25,053 nucleotides of DNA from an uncultured Clostridia bacterium (lineage in GTDB: Bacteria; Bacillota; Clostridia; Lachnospirales; Anaerotignaceae): contig CALFPN010000058.1 of the NCBI GenBank assembly GCA_937919015.1, positions 1-25,053 on the forward strand. The letters are read 5' to 3'. Below are positions 1 to 8,769 of the stretch, one piece after another. How positions within the stretch are numbered: the stretch's first letter is position 1; each line of letters begins with the position of its first letter. The notes under the pieces are model-generated. The model searched no databases and was not told where the DNA came from. It saw only the letters and a program-made list of their open reading frames with translations. The translations under genes were made by a program, and so were the position numbers.

Positions 1-82
1 ATTTAATTCTGCAAAAGTCTTTTTTGTGCTGTCCGCACAAAATGGTTCGGTTCACCTTTCGGCAGAGGCTTGATTTTTACAA

Positions 83-2050
83 TTATACAATTACATAAAT
101 TGTAGCGATCGTCAGACCGATACCGATCAGCAGCAAGCTGGTTGCAAAGCCTTCACGATACATTTCATGGTCTGCTTCAAAGTCTGTGTATGCAGAGAAA
201 TATTTATCTTCAGGAGGGATCACGCGACCGTTATCATCATTGAAGATCAGCATACGCAGGATGGAGATGATACCATCCATCAGGCTGCCTGCCAATCTTG
301 CGCAGAAACCGCCAACGAAAGGCAGCACACCCAGCAGAACGGGACGGTAGATCTTATCTTCGATATTGAACCATTCGGGCCACAGGTCAACGTAAACCAC
401 ATTGCCGTTTGCGTCTTTTCTCATCAGCACTTTGCGTACGAACAGGAAGTAAACCACCGCACCAACGCAGATGGAGATCACTGCACCTTTCAGGTTCACC
501 CATGCAAAGTAATGGATTGCATGGTCAGGTGTATGAGCGTTCATGTAATGTGCGCCCATTGCCGCCAGAACATCCTGTGTCTGATGAGGCAGACAGCCCA
601 GTACAGGCAGGCAGATGGCGATAACCGCCAGAATCACTGCCATCATCTTGCTGATATAAGGGCCCTTTCTTACAGACTTCGGTGCGCCGTAAGGGTTATT
701 TTCCAGGAAGATGCACACAAAGATCTTTGTCATATAGGCCAGTGTCAGACCGCCGGAGAAGAGGAACAGTGCTTCTGCGCATTTCATAAATGTCACAGAC
801 TGACCTGCTTCTGCCAGCAGATGGATATATTCCACCATGGATTCATGGATCAGTGTTTTGGAGATATAACCATTCCACAGAGGGATACCGCCGATCCCCA
901 GAATAGGCATCAGGAAGATAAACTTCAGCAGCGGTTTGTCCTTACCATAACCACGAATCTTGTTCAGATTCAGTTCCTTCAGGTTCATGAACACCACACC
1001 TGCGCCAACGAAGAGCAGCAGTTTGAACAGAGAGTGGTTCAGGAAATGCAGGAATGTACCGCTTGCTGCCAGTGCATTATGTTCGCCCAGAAGACCCTGC
1101 ATACCGATGGCGATGATGATAAAACCAATCTGGGACATGGAGGAGCATGCCAGTGTTCTTTTCAGGTTTACGGAGAATACCGCCAGAACTGCACCCATGA
1201 CCATGGTGATGATACCCAAAATCAGGATCAGATTGCCCCACTGAGCATCATGCATGAACAGCTTACAGCTCACGATGATAGTACCGAACACACCTGTTTT
1301 TGTCAGGATACAGCTGAGCAGCGCACTGGAAGGTGCAGGTGCTACGCTGTATGCGTTAGGCAGCCAGATATGCAGCGGGAACAGACCTGCTTTTGCAGCA
1401 AAGCCGAACAGGATCAGAACGCCTACCACATAGTAAGCTGTTTTGTCTTCCTGTGCAGCCATAAATGCTGTCAGTTCTGCCATGTTCAGTGTGCCGGCCA
1501 TCTGGTACATCATGAACAGACCCATCAGTGTTACCAAACCACCGATGATGGCTACTGTCATATAAGTATAGGCAGAACGGAGCGTATGGTCATCTTCTTC
1601 ATGGATTACCAGCACTGTGGAAGTGAAGGACATGATTTCGAAGAAGATAAATGTTGTGAACAGATCCGCAGAAAGGAAAATGCCCATAGTCGCACCCAAT
1701 GTCAGGAATACGAACAGATAGTAGCGATTTCTGTTTCTGTTATCTGCCATATATTCTTTGGAGAACAGCGTTGTCACCAGCCAGATGGCGGATGTCAGCA
1801 CTGCCAGGATCACACCAAAGCCATCTGCAGCAAAGCTGATGCCCAGACCGCAGAAATTGGGGATCTCAAAAACCGTTTCCTTACCGATCAGCATCAGAGA
1901 AGCCACGAAAACAATGGCACTCAGAAGCCAAGCCCAGATATCGCGGGCACCTTTGTTGTTTTTACCAATCACAAACCCAACAACAGCACCAAGGAAAGGA
2001 AAGAATACCAGAAATGGTAATACAGCACTTGTAACTACACTATGTTCCAT
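83..2050 (-). CDS. NuoL/MrpA-like antiporter subunit, fourth large subunit of the Mrp/Mbh-type operon
   Basis: 655-residue polytopic membrane protein of the proton-conducting antiporter family (Proton_antipo_M; NuoL/M/N, MrpA/D). Channel residues are visible: Glu138 in FFEIMSF, Lys220 in FAAKAGLFPLHIWLP, Lys251 in ILTKTGVFG, and a Lys in GYISK near residue 400. It is about 150 residues longer than its three neighbours. The extra C-terminus (about 530-655) has a polar stretch (DLWPEWFNIEDKIYRP), two amphipathic or membrane segments and a final membrane helix, which recalls the C-terminal extension of NuoL/MrpA. The start ATG follows GGGGGGAG with a 6-base gap. It is the last gene seen in the operon, 17 bases after the previous one. 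The sequence shows a channel-like subunit. Whether it carries Na+ or H+ is not visible. Confidence 0.9.
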   Translation of the reverse strand: MEHSVVTSAVLPFLVFFPFLGAVVGFVIGKNNKGARDIWAWLLSAIVFVASLMLIGKETVFEIPNFCGLGISFAADGFGVILAVLTSAIWLVTTLFSKEYMADNRNRNRYYLFVFLTLGATMGIFLSADLFTTFIFFEIMSFTSTVLVIHEEDDHTLRSAYTYMTVAIIGGLVTLMGLFMMYQMAGTLNMAELTAFMAAQEDKTAYYVVGVLILFGFAAKAGLFPLHIWLPNAYSVAPAPSSALLSCILTKTGVFGTIIVSCKLFMHDAQWGNLILILGIITMVMGAVLAVFSVNLKRTLACSSMSQIGFIIIAIGMQGLLGEHNALAASGTFLHFLNHSLFKLLLFVGAGVVFMNLKELNLNKIRGYGKDKPLLKFIFLMPILGIGGIPLWNGYISKTLIHESMVEYIHLLAEAGQSVTFMKCAEALFLFSGGLTLAYMTKIFVCIFLENNPYGAPKSVRKGPYISKMMAVILAVIAICLPVLGCLPHQTQDVLAAMGAHYMNAHTPDHAIHYFAWVNLKGAVISICVGAVVYFLFVRKVLMRKDANGNVVYVDLWPEWFNIEDKIYRPVLLGVLPFVGGFCARLAGSLMDGIISILRMLIFNDDNGRVIPPEDKYFSAYTDFEADHEMYREGFATSLLLIGIGLTIATIYVIV

Positions 2051-2067
2051 TCTTTACTCCCCCCTTC

Positions 2068-3546
2068 TTAAATGATACCCGCGATGGCACCGTTCATGAT
2101 TTCAAGCAGTGCATCGGGGAACAGACCCATGATAACGGAAACGATTGTCAGAACGATCAGAGGAACTGTCATGTATTTGTTTGGATCAGATACATGGTGG
2201 TAATAATCCGCAGGATATTCCTTTTCTCTGGGGAAATACGCTCTGATGATAATAGAGAAAATGTACAGTGCTGTCAGCAGTGCAGACAGAATCAGGGCAA
2301 CAATACCAATATAGGATACGGGATTGCCGCTTGCAACTGCGGAAGTTGCCAGTGCCCATTTGCTGTTGAAGCCGGCAAAAGGAGGCACCCCTACCAGCCC
2401 CAGCCCCGTGATGGACAGGGCCGCAAAGGTTACAGGCATGTATTTTCCGAAGCCTTCGATTTCATACATATATTCTCTGTGTGTTTTATACAGGATCGCA
2501 CCGGCAGTAAAGAACAGTGTGATCTTGATGACTGCATGGTAAACCATATGCAACAGTGCAGCCGCCAGACCTGCAGGTGTCATTACGGCAATGCCGAAAA
2601 TGATATAGGACAGGTTGGAAACTGTGGAATAAGCAAATCTTCTTTTTATGTGAGGGGTTCTCAGAGCTACTGTAGAACCAAACACAATGGTGATCGCCGC
2701 AAAGATCAGCATAATATTCTGTGCCCATGTGCCAACCAGGAAGGAAGTACCGAAAGCATAGTATGTCAGACGGATGATGGCGAAGATACCGGATTTAACG
2801 ACAGCAACGGCATGCAGCAGCGCTGTAACGGGTGTAGGCGCAACGGATGCTTTAGGCAGCCAGCGGTAGAAAGGAAATATTGCCGCTTTTACACCGAAAC
2901 CGAAGAATGCCATTACGAATACTGTCAGCAGCGTGGTTTCGTGACCAGCCACCAGAGCGGGGTCCAGAACACCACCGGGTACAAATGCTGTTGTTGTACC
3001 ATACATATAAACGAATACAAAGCCGATGAAAGCCAGAGATGCACCGAACATCATATACAAAACGTACATCTTACCGGCATGTCTGGATTTGTTGTCGAAC
3101 TGGTGCATAACGATCGGCAGTGTCACCAGTGTCAGGAATTCGTAGAACAGGTACATTGTCAGGAAGTTCGCAGCAAAGGCGATACCGACAACGACACCGA
3201 ATGTCATAATAAAGAAGGAGAAGAATCGGTCTTCATGGCCTTCATGTGTCATATATTCAAAGGCGTAAACTGTTGTCACGATCCACAGCAGGGATACCAT
3301 GGTACCAAATATTTTGGACAGGCCATCCACATGCAGTGTCAGAGACAGTTTTTCGCTGAACTGGAACAGTGTCACTTCCGGGCAGCCTGCACCAAAAATC
3401 GCATACAGTGCAAAAATTGCATTCAGTACAACGATGGGCAGCACTACTCTTTCACGGGACTTCCTGTCCGCAAATTTTACCGGCATCAGGGCAACGCCTG
3501 CAATGATCGGAAAGATCACCGGTAACAATGTCGCAAATGCGTTCAT
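2068..3546 (-). CDS. NuoM/MrpD-like antiporter subunit (third large subunit)
   Basis: 492-residue polytopic protein of the NuoL/M/N-MrpD family. Residues of the proton half-channels are present: Glu136 in LFYEFLTLVTLP, Lys220 in GFGVKAAIFPFYRWLP, Lys251 in AVVKSGIFA, and the later Lys in GFNSKWAL. About 14 membrane helices are expected from the hydrophobic pattern. The start ATG follows GGGAGGAAACATT. It lies 19 bases after the preceding paralogue and 17 before the next, so all are almost certainly on one mRNA. It resembles its 488-residue upstream neighbour most closely (shared ATKN/VIK-type loop and HKT motif regions), suggesting a local duplication. Its presence beyond mrpD is unusual for a classical seven-gene Mrp operon. 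Confidence 0.9.
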   Translation of the reverse strand: MNAFATLLPVIFPIIAGVALMPVKFADRKSRERVVLPIVVLNAIFALYAIFGAGCPEVTLFQFSEKLSLTLHVDGLSKIFGTMVSLLWIVTTVYAFEYMTHEGHEDRFFSFFIMTFGVVVGIAFAANFLTMYLFYEFLTLVTLPIVMHQFDNKSRHAGKMYVLYMMFGASLAFIGFVFVYMYGTTTAFVPGGVLDPALVAGHETTLLTVFVMAFFGFGVKAAIFPFYRWLPKASVAPTPVTALLHAVAVVKSGIFAIIRLTYYAFGTSFLVGTWAQNIMLIFAAITIVFGSTVALRTPHIKRRFAYSTVSNLSYIIFGIAVMTPAGLAAALLHMVYHAVIKITLFFTAGAILYKTHREYMYEIEGFGKYMPVTFAALSITGLGLVGVPPFAGFNSKWALATSAVASGNPVSYIGIVALILSALLTALYIFSIIIRAYFPREKEYPADYYHHVSDPNKYMTVPLIVLTIVSVIMGLFPDALLEIMNGAIAGII

Positions 3547-3565
3547 AATGTTTCCTCCCTTTCCC

Positions 3566-5032
3566 TTAGAAAATCATTCCGCTAATACCGCCGATGACAT
3601 CCAGCAGAGGTGTGGGCATGATGCCGAAACCAACCACTGCCACAGCCAGCAGTACCAGAGGTACCGTCATGAGATAATTCGGTTCCTTGCTCTTCAGGCT
3701 TGCATAGTCGAAGTCCTTGCCGGGGAAGAATGCCTTCATTACGATGGACATCAGGTAACCCGCTGTCAGGAGCGCAGAAACCATCAGCATCACGACACCA
3801 ACAACGCCTACAACGCCCATTTCAGGCAACAGACCGCCCTGCGCCAGATACCATTTGCTTACAAAACCAGCTGTAGGAGGAATACCGATCAAAGACAGAG
3901 CCGCAAAGGCAAATGTCCACATGACGATCGGCATTTCCTTACCGATGCCTTTCAGGTCAGCAACCATCGTTTTATGTGTTTTGTAAATGATCGCACCGGC
4001 GCAAAGGAACAGGATGTTCTTTGCAACTGCGTGGAAGACTACCTGCAGCAGTGCCCCCACAAAACCTGCAGGACACAGCAGCATCAGACCGAATACCACA
4101 TAGGAAACATTAGAAACGGTAGAATAAGCCAGTCTTCTCTTCAGCAGTTTTTCTTTATAAGCCAGCATGGAACCCATGAAAATGGTGATGATGGACAAGA
4201 TCAGCACGGCTGTCTGTGCCCAGGAACCACGCAGGAAATCTGCACCGAACAGATAGTATGTCACACGAATGATGGCAATGACACCACCCTTTGTGATGAT
4301 ACCGGAAAGGACTGCAGATGCAGGAGAAGGCGCAACGGGATGCGCTGTGGGCAGCCAAGCATGCAGAGGGAACATACCCGCTTTGCAGCCGAAGCCCAGA
4401 ATCATCAGGAAAAATACGATCAGCATCATATTTTCCTTACCTTCGATTAGTGCCATATTCAGTGTACCACCGGCAATAAAGGAAGTTGTGTCGCAGTAGG
4501 TATTCAGGAAGAAGAAACCCATCAGCCCCAGACCTGCGCCAAAGATGGAGTAACCCAGATATTTCAGACCGGCACTTACCGCTTCCGGTGTGCCTGTATG
4601 GATAACCAGAGGAACTGTCAAAACTGTCATAAATTCATAGGACAGATACAGTGTCATCATATTTTCGGAGAAACACAGGCTCATTAATGCCGCCAGAGAG
4701 AATGTATAGAACATGAAGAAACGTTCGGGCTTCTGTTCATGTTTCATATATTCCATGGAGAATACTGCTGCAATCAGCCAGATCGTGCTGATCAGGCAGG
4801 CAAAGAATTTTGCCAGTCCATCCGTATGATAAGCAATGGAAAGACGGTCAGTCAGTGTCCACATGGTTGCGGAATAGTCACCCATACATAGGTACCAAAC
4901 CAGAACTGTTTCCACTGCCATTGCGATAAAGACCAAAGTGTTACGCTGCTTTTCTTCCTTCCGGAAGCCAATGATGAGACCAAAAATAAAAGGTAAAATC
5001 ATCGGGAGCAGCAAAAGTACATTTCCGCTCAT
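3566..5032 (-). CDS. NuoM/MrpD-like antiporter subunit (second large subunit)
   Basis: 488-residue membrane protein of the proton-conducting antiporter family. Key residues: Glu133 in LSYEFMTVLTVP, Lys217 in FGCKAGMFPLHAWLP (a textbook family signature), Lys248 in IITKGGVIA, and Lys in GFVSKWYLA. The start ATG follows GAGGTGAG with a 7-base spacer, 24 bases after the mrpD stop. It aligns by eye along its length with the next gene downstream (EYM-HE, YEF-T-LT-P-V-H, APTP/APSP, KRR-AYSTVSN), so the two are recent paralogues. In the complex it would form one membrane translocation channel. The transported ion cannot be read from the sequence. Confidence 0.9.
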   Translation of the reverse strand: MSGNVLLLLPMILPFIFGLIIGFRKEEKQRNTLVFIAMAVETVLVWYLCMGDYSATMWTLTDRLSIAYHTDGLAKFFACLISTIWLIAAVFSMEYMKHEQKPERFFMFYTFSLAALMSLCFSENMMTLYLSYEFMTVLTVPLVIHTGTPEAVSAGLKYLGYSIFGAGLGLMGFFFLNTYCDTTSFIAGGTLNMALIEGKENMMLIVFFLMILGFGCKAGMFPLHAWLPTAHPVAPSPASAVLSGIITKGGVIAIIRVTYYLFGADFLRGSWAQTAVLILSIITIFMGSMLAYKEKLLKRRLAYSTVSNVSYVVFGLMLLCPAGFVGALLQVVFHAVAKNILFLCAGAIIYKTHKTMVADLKGIGKEMPIVMWTFAFAALSLIGIPPTAGFVSKWYLAQGGLLPEMGVVGVVGVVMLMVSALLTAGYLMSIVMKAFFPGKDFDYASLKSKEPNYLMTVPLVLLAVAVVGFGIMPTPLLDVIGGISGMIF

Positions 5033-5056
5033 TTATTTTCTCACCTCATCCTCTCA

Positions 5057-6568
5057 TCACAATACCATCTGCATCAGTTCAATACCCGTTTCCACCACTT
5101 CCACGATAGGACGGTAGCCGATACCCAATACAAAGTTCACAACGATAAACAGAACCATCGCTACCGCGAACAAAGGAGAAATCTGTACTTTCTTCACTTC
5201 ATCCTTAGGACGAGACCAGATAGCGATGACGGAAGGCAGGAAATACATAGCGTTCAGAATCATGGAGATTGCCAGCGCACCCAGCACCAGAACCATTCTC
5301 ATCCCTGTCATTTCAACCGCAGCGATTGCGAAGTACAGTTTGGAAATGAAACCTGCAAACAGAGGCACACCGATCATAGACAGAGCACCTACTGTGAATG
5401 CGATGCCCGCCAAAGGATTTCTGCGGGCTGCCCCTTTCAGATTTTCCAGCTGTTCTTTGCCTTTTGCATCTTCAATGAAGGAACCACAGCAGATAAACAG
5501 CATAGACTTTGTTGCAGCGTGGGCAAATACATGGAAAATGGTAGCAATCAGACCAGCAACGGAGCCAAGACCAATCCCCATAAAGATATATCCGATCTGC
5601 GCTACAGAGGAGTATGCCAGCATACGTTTCATACGGCTTTCATGTACCGCATAAACAGAACCCATGACCATACCCAGTACACCAAGAACGAACATGATGT
5701 CCGCAATTTTCAGCGCAACCAATGTTTCCAGCGTAAATACTTCCAGACAAAGTTTGATCGCCAGAATGATATATGCTTTCAGAACCAGACCGGACAGGAT
5801 ACCATTAGAGGTTGTCATTGTGGAACCATAAGCGGTAGGCAGTGCGGAATGGAACGGGAAAAGAGCGCTCTTGATACCAAGGCCAACGAACATCAGTGTT
5901 ACCACGAACATCAGAGGGAAACGGAATTCCCCGGTTGCCATCAGCATCGCAACGGTTTCCTTGATCTGCGGGAACAGCAGATGCCCTGTGATCCCATACA
6001 GGATACATACACCTAAGAGGAACAAACCGGAACCCACACAGCCGAACACCAGATAATGTGTGGTACCTACGATGGCCTGTTTTGTACCCTTTGCCAGAAT
6101 CAATGTGCAGGATGCGATAGTCAGGATTTCAATGAATACATAAGCGGTGAACAAATCGTTTGTATAGGTCATCGCCAGCATTGCACCGAAAGTTGCATTC
6201 AGCATGATAAAATAGAAATTCTGTTTTTCAGGAACGATTTCCTGAAACAGCTGTTCACTGCCCGCTGTGATAGTCAGGAACATAACCACACTAATCAGAA
6301 CAGCCAGCAATGCTTCCAGAGGGCCAACACGAAGTTCGTTCCCCCATGGTGCAGGAAAATGACCCATCATAAATGTAAAGGCCTCCCCATTCTGCACAAC
6401 GTTTACCAGAAGAACCACAGACAGCACACCAACAATGGCAACCATGGTACCATGCACACGGCGGGCAATGCGGCCATTTTTGATCAGTGGTGTGATAATG
6501 CCGCAGAACATGGCAAAGAAAATGCTGAAGAAAGGTATATTATGTACTAAATTCAGATGATGCTCCAT
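5057..6568 (-). CDS. mrpD: Na+/H+ antiporter subunit D (MrpD/MnhD)
   Basis: 503-residue polytopic protein, the expected size for MrpD. Channel residues are visible: Glu147 in YVFIEILTIASC, Lys233 in GLGIKSALFPFHSALPTAYG, Lys264 in GLVLKAYI, and Lys in GFISKLYF. The FHSALPTAYGS motif fits MrpD/MnhD better than NuoM. It begins one base after the mrpC stop, in the canonical position after mrpC, so I call this paralogue the true MrpD. It conducts ions across the membrane as part of the hetero-oligomeric antiporter. Function is assigned by family and gene order. Confidence 0.93.
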   Translation of the reverse strand: MEHHLNLVHNIPFFSIFFAMFCGIITPLIKNGRIARRVHGTMVAIVGVLSVVLLVNVVQNGEAFTFMMGHFPAPWGNELRVGPLEALLAVLISVVMFLTITAGSEQLFQEIVPEKQNFYFIMLNATFGAMLAMTYTNDLFTAYVFIEILTIASCTLILAKGTKQAIVGTTHYLVFGCVGSGLFLLGVCILYGITGHLLFPQIKETVAMLMATGEFRFPLMFVVTLMFVGLGIKSALFPFHSALPTAYGSTMTTSNGILSGLVLKAYIILAIKLCLEVFTLETLVALKIADIMFVLGVLGMVMGSVYAVHESRMKRMLAYSSVAQIGYIFMGIGLGSVAGLIATIFHVFAHAATKSMLFICCGSFIEDAKGKEQLENLKGAARRNPLAGIAFTVGALSMIGVPLFAGFISKLYFAIAAVEMTGMRMVLVLGALAISMILNAMYFLPSVIAIWSRPKDEVKKVQISPLFAVAMVLFIVVNFVLGIGYRPIVEVVETGIELMQMVL

Positions 6569-6569
6569 A

Positions 6570-6944
6570 TTATTCCCCTTCCTCCTCTCTTACCATGCGA
6601 AGGATCTCGTCCATATTCAGAGTGCCGTAATGTTTGTGCAGTCTCAGAACCAGAGCCAGAGAGAACGCAGTGACAGATACGGATACTACGATACCAGTCA
6701 GTACCAGCCCTGCAGGGATGGGATTGATGTAATATTCTGCATCAACCACGCCATTTGTCAGGATGGGTGCAATTCTGCCAAATACATACCCCTTTGCAGC
6801 CAGGAAAAGATATGTAGCAGTATCCATGATATTTAAACCAATGAATTTTTTAATCAAGTTGTTTTGCAGAAGCAGATTCATGAATCCAATGCCAAAGAGG
6901 ATGACTGATGCTGCTTCATAATAGTTTGTCAGTAATTGACTCAT
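6570..6944 (-). CDS. mrpC: Na+/H+ antiporter subunit C (MrpC/MnhC, NuoK-like)
   Basis: 124-residue small membrane protein with three hydrophobic helices, homologous in family terms to NuoK. Recognisable features are LFGIGFMNLLLQNNLIKKFIGLN near the N-terminus and the loop INPIPAGLVLTGIVVSVSVTA, the family's PLPQALVLTAIVI-type motif. I use the ATG at 6944: it has AAGGAG upstream and starts two bases after the mrpB stop. An upstream in-frame ATG at 6995 would overlap mrpB and has no comparable site. Order B-C-D matches Mrp and Mbh operons. The subunit is needed for assembly and ion transfer in characterised Mrp systems. Confidence 0.93.
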   Translation of the reverse strand: MSQLLTNYYEAASVILFGIGFMNLLLQNNLIKKFIGLNIMDTATYLFLAAKGYVFGRIAPILTNGVVDAEYYINPIPAGLVLTGIVVSVSVTAFSLALVLRLHKHYGTLNMDEILRMVREEEGE

Positions 6945-6946
6945 AA

Positions 6947-7867
6947 TCAGACTTCTCCTTTTGTAAATAACGCATAGAATCCATACATTGTACAAGCTAC
7001 GACCAAACCTACACAGATATTCAGCGGCAGGATAAAGCCGGAGCTGAGAATATTACCGGGTGTACCCTTAGGGATTTCCCAGCCAACGTGGTTTGCACCT
7101 GTAAAGAAGGAGTAGCTCTTACAGCCGCAGTATGTTAACAGACAGGCAACGCTGATTTTTGTCAGTGTTTTGATGGTAAAGAATGTCTGCATTTTCTTAT
7201 GGCCATTGGCTGCAGAGTACAAGATCAGGCCGGCACCGATAATGGAGCCGCCGGAGAAACCACCGCCGGGAGACAGGTGACCATTCAGCACCACATAAAT
7301 ACCATACAGGATTACGATAGGTGCCAGACATTTTGCACCCAACTTCAAGATCGTTTTGGAATCCTGAGCATCAAATACTTCATCCTCTGCCATTTCTCTG
7401 TCTTCTACAGGGCTAGCATTTTTATGGTCTCTCTGTAGCAGCATCAGCACACCGATAACAGCCATGAACAATACGTTGGATTCACCGAAAGTATCGAATG
7501 CACGATAGTCCAGAATCATACCCGCTACAAAGTTAATCGCACCGGTTTCTTCAATCCCTTTTTCCAGATAACGAGCCGCTACTTCGTTGTTTGTGATGCT
7601 GCCGGGATCACCAAACATAGGCAGATCCATAACAACTTTCAGCATAACCACAATGAAGCAAACTGTAATAGCTACAGACAGCACACGGTACAATGTAGAA
7701 TTCGCGCGGAGTCTTTCAGCAGGAGCATGCTTTTCACCAAGCATCTTTTCACCGATGACTTTGTCTTTTCTTTCTCTGTTGGAGATGTAGTCTTCCGCCT
7801 TGATGATCACTTCGTCACCATCAATCCAGCTTTTCAATCTCGCCCAGGAAGCTTTTTTTTCACTCAT
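6947..7867 (-). CDS. mrpB: MbhE-MnhB fusion subunit (MrpB domain)
   Basis: 306 residues, about twice the length of a stand-alone MrpB. Three parts are visible. Residues 1-60 are a charged cytoplasmic extension (ends about KHAPAERLR). Residues 60-145 contain two membrane segments with AINFVAGMILDYRAFDTFGE, the MbhE or C-terminal-MrpA type motif. After a charged linker (KNASPVEDREMAEDEVFDAQD) comes a four-helix MnhB domain with the signature GHLSPGGGFSGG. In archaeal Mbh these are separate genes (mbhE, mbhF). In classical Mrp the first part is the tail of MrpA. The start ATG follows GGGAGGG and lies four bases after the DUF4040 stop. The fusion is read directly from one open frame. The long polar N-terminus is of unknown use. 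Confidence 0.9.
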   Translation of the reverse strand: MSEKKASWARLKSWIDGDEVIIKAEDYISNRERKDKVIGEKMLGEKHAPAERLRANSTLYRVLSVAITVCFIVVMLKVVMDLPMFGDPGSITNNEVAARYLEKGIEETGAINFVAGMILDYRAFDTFGESNVLFMAVIGVLMLLQRDHKNASPVEDREMAEDEVFDAQDSKTILKLGAKCLAPIVILYGIYVVLNGHLSPGGGFSGGSIIGAGLILYSAANGHKKMQTFFTIKTLTKISVACLLTYCGCKSYSFFTGANHVGWEIPKGTPGNILSSGFILPLNICVGLVVACTMYGFYALFTKGEV

Positions 7868-7871
7868 GTCA

Positions 7872-8135
7872 TCAACCCTCCCTTGTACCCTTCAGTGCAT
7901 GTACTTTCTTCAGTGTCAGGAAGAACAATACTGTGTCAACGCCTGCGCCTACAGCTGCTTCTGTAATTGCCAGATCCGGTGCTTCCAAAAAGAGCCATAC
8001 GATGGCCATAATGGAACTGTAGCCCATGAAAACAATAACAGCCATAAACAGATTCTTTGTTACAGAAACGCCGATGGCACTGATGATCAGGAAAACGACC
8101 AGGATCATCTGGATCATAATACTAAAATCACTCAT
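7872..8135 (-). CDS. DUF4040 / MbhD-like antiporter subunit
   Basis: 87-residue protein with three hydrophobic segments and the diagnostic APDLAITEAAVGAGVDTVLF motif of the DUF4040 family. This domain is the C-terminal part of MrpA in seven-gene Mrp operons and a separate subunit (MbhD) in archaeal membrane-bound hydrogenase and in Mbs/Mrp-Mbh hybrids. Its start overlaps the end of mrpG by four bases. As a stand-alone gene between mrpG and the mrpB fusion it shows that the classical MrpA has been split, with its large N-terminal channel part presumably replaced by one of the large subunits downstream. Confidence 0.9.
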   Translation of the reverse strand: MSDFSIMIQMILVVFLIISAIGVSVTKNLFMAVIVFMGYSSIMAIVWLFLEAPDLAITEAAVGAGVDTVLFFLTLKKVHALKGTREG

Positions 8136-8443
8136 TTACCCTTCATCCTTTCTTCAGCGTCTTTATTGGTCAAAAGTTCTACTTTTGCCAGCATATGTGT
8201 CGCAATGGGGCTGGTCAGCCAGAAGAACAGAATGATCAGGATGAATTTTGCAATGATAAAGACATTGCTGCTCAAAATGATCAGACCAAGGACTACAAAA
8301 AACAGACCCATTGTATCGCCCAAGGCAGCTGCATGCATTTTATTCATGACGTATTTCAGACGGAAAACACCAAAGGTAGCGCAAAGGAAAACAAACAGAC
8401 CAATGATAATGCAGATCGCTGCAACGATTTCTCTTATCGGCAT
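8132..8443 (-). CDS. mrpG: Na+/H+ antiporter subunit G (MrpG/MnhG)
   Basis: 103-residue three-helix membrane protein of the MnhG/PhaG/YufB family. The signature around FGVFRLKYVMNKMHAAALGDTMGL corresponds to the family's FPD-Y-R-HAA region. Start ATG at 8443 overlaps the mrpF end by ten bases and has GGAGG about ten bases upstream, inside mrpF, so the two are translationally linked. The overlap with the next gene is four bases. A small accessory subunit of the cation/proton antiporter. Confidence 0.92.
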   Translation of the reverse strand: MPIREIVAAICIIIGLFVFLCATFGVFRLKYVMNKMHAAALGDTMGLFFVVLGLIILSSNVFIIAKFILIILFFWLTSPIATHMLAKVELLTNKDAEERMKGK

Positions 8444-8769
8444 TCTTCCTTCGCCTCCTCTTCCTCTTTTTTGCGTTTGCTTAAAAACAACAGAACTCTT
8501 TTATGGTGCAGTGTAACCACATGACACATAACAACCACCGCCAGGAAAGACAGCAGCGTATACACCAGAGAAACGTCGATCAGTGCGGATTCGTTCAGAT
8601 AAACAGCAAGGATACAGATGGTTGCTGTTGTCATCGTGCCGATCATATTGATAGCAACGATACGGTCAGTATAACGAGGACCCTTTACTGCGCGGCTGAA
8701 TGCCAGCAGCATACAAATTGCCAGCACGCACATAGCGACTTCTAAAATAAAGTGCATTGTTTCGCTCAT
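8434..8769 (-). CDS. mrpF: Na+/H+ antiporter subunit F (MrpF/MnhF)
   Basis: 111-residue protein of the MrpF/PhaF family. Three hydrophobic helices and the family motif RAVKGPRYTDRIVAINMIGT are visible; the Asp in TDR is the residue conserved in the family. The C-terminal tail is strongly charged (KRKKEEEEAKEE). Start ATG follows TTGGAGGG and overlaps the mrpE stop by four bases, the usual E-F-G coupling. Small subunit of the Mrp-type complex. Confidence 0.93.
   Translation of the reverse strand: MSETMHFILEVAMCVLAICMLLAFSRAVKGPRYTDRIVAINMIGTMTTATICILAVYLNESALIDVSLVYTLLSFLAVVVMCHVVTLHHKRVLLFLSKRKKEEEEAKEECR

Noticed and set aside
22..42. Hairpin TTTTGTGC-TGTCC-GCACAAAA just after the last operon gene, as an operon terminator
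   Set aside because: Neither strand has a T run after the stem, so it does not support termination. The operon may continue left of the window.
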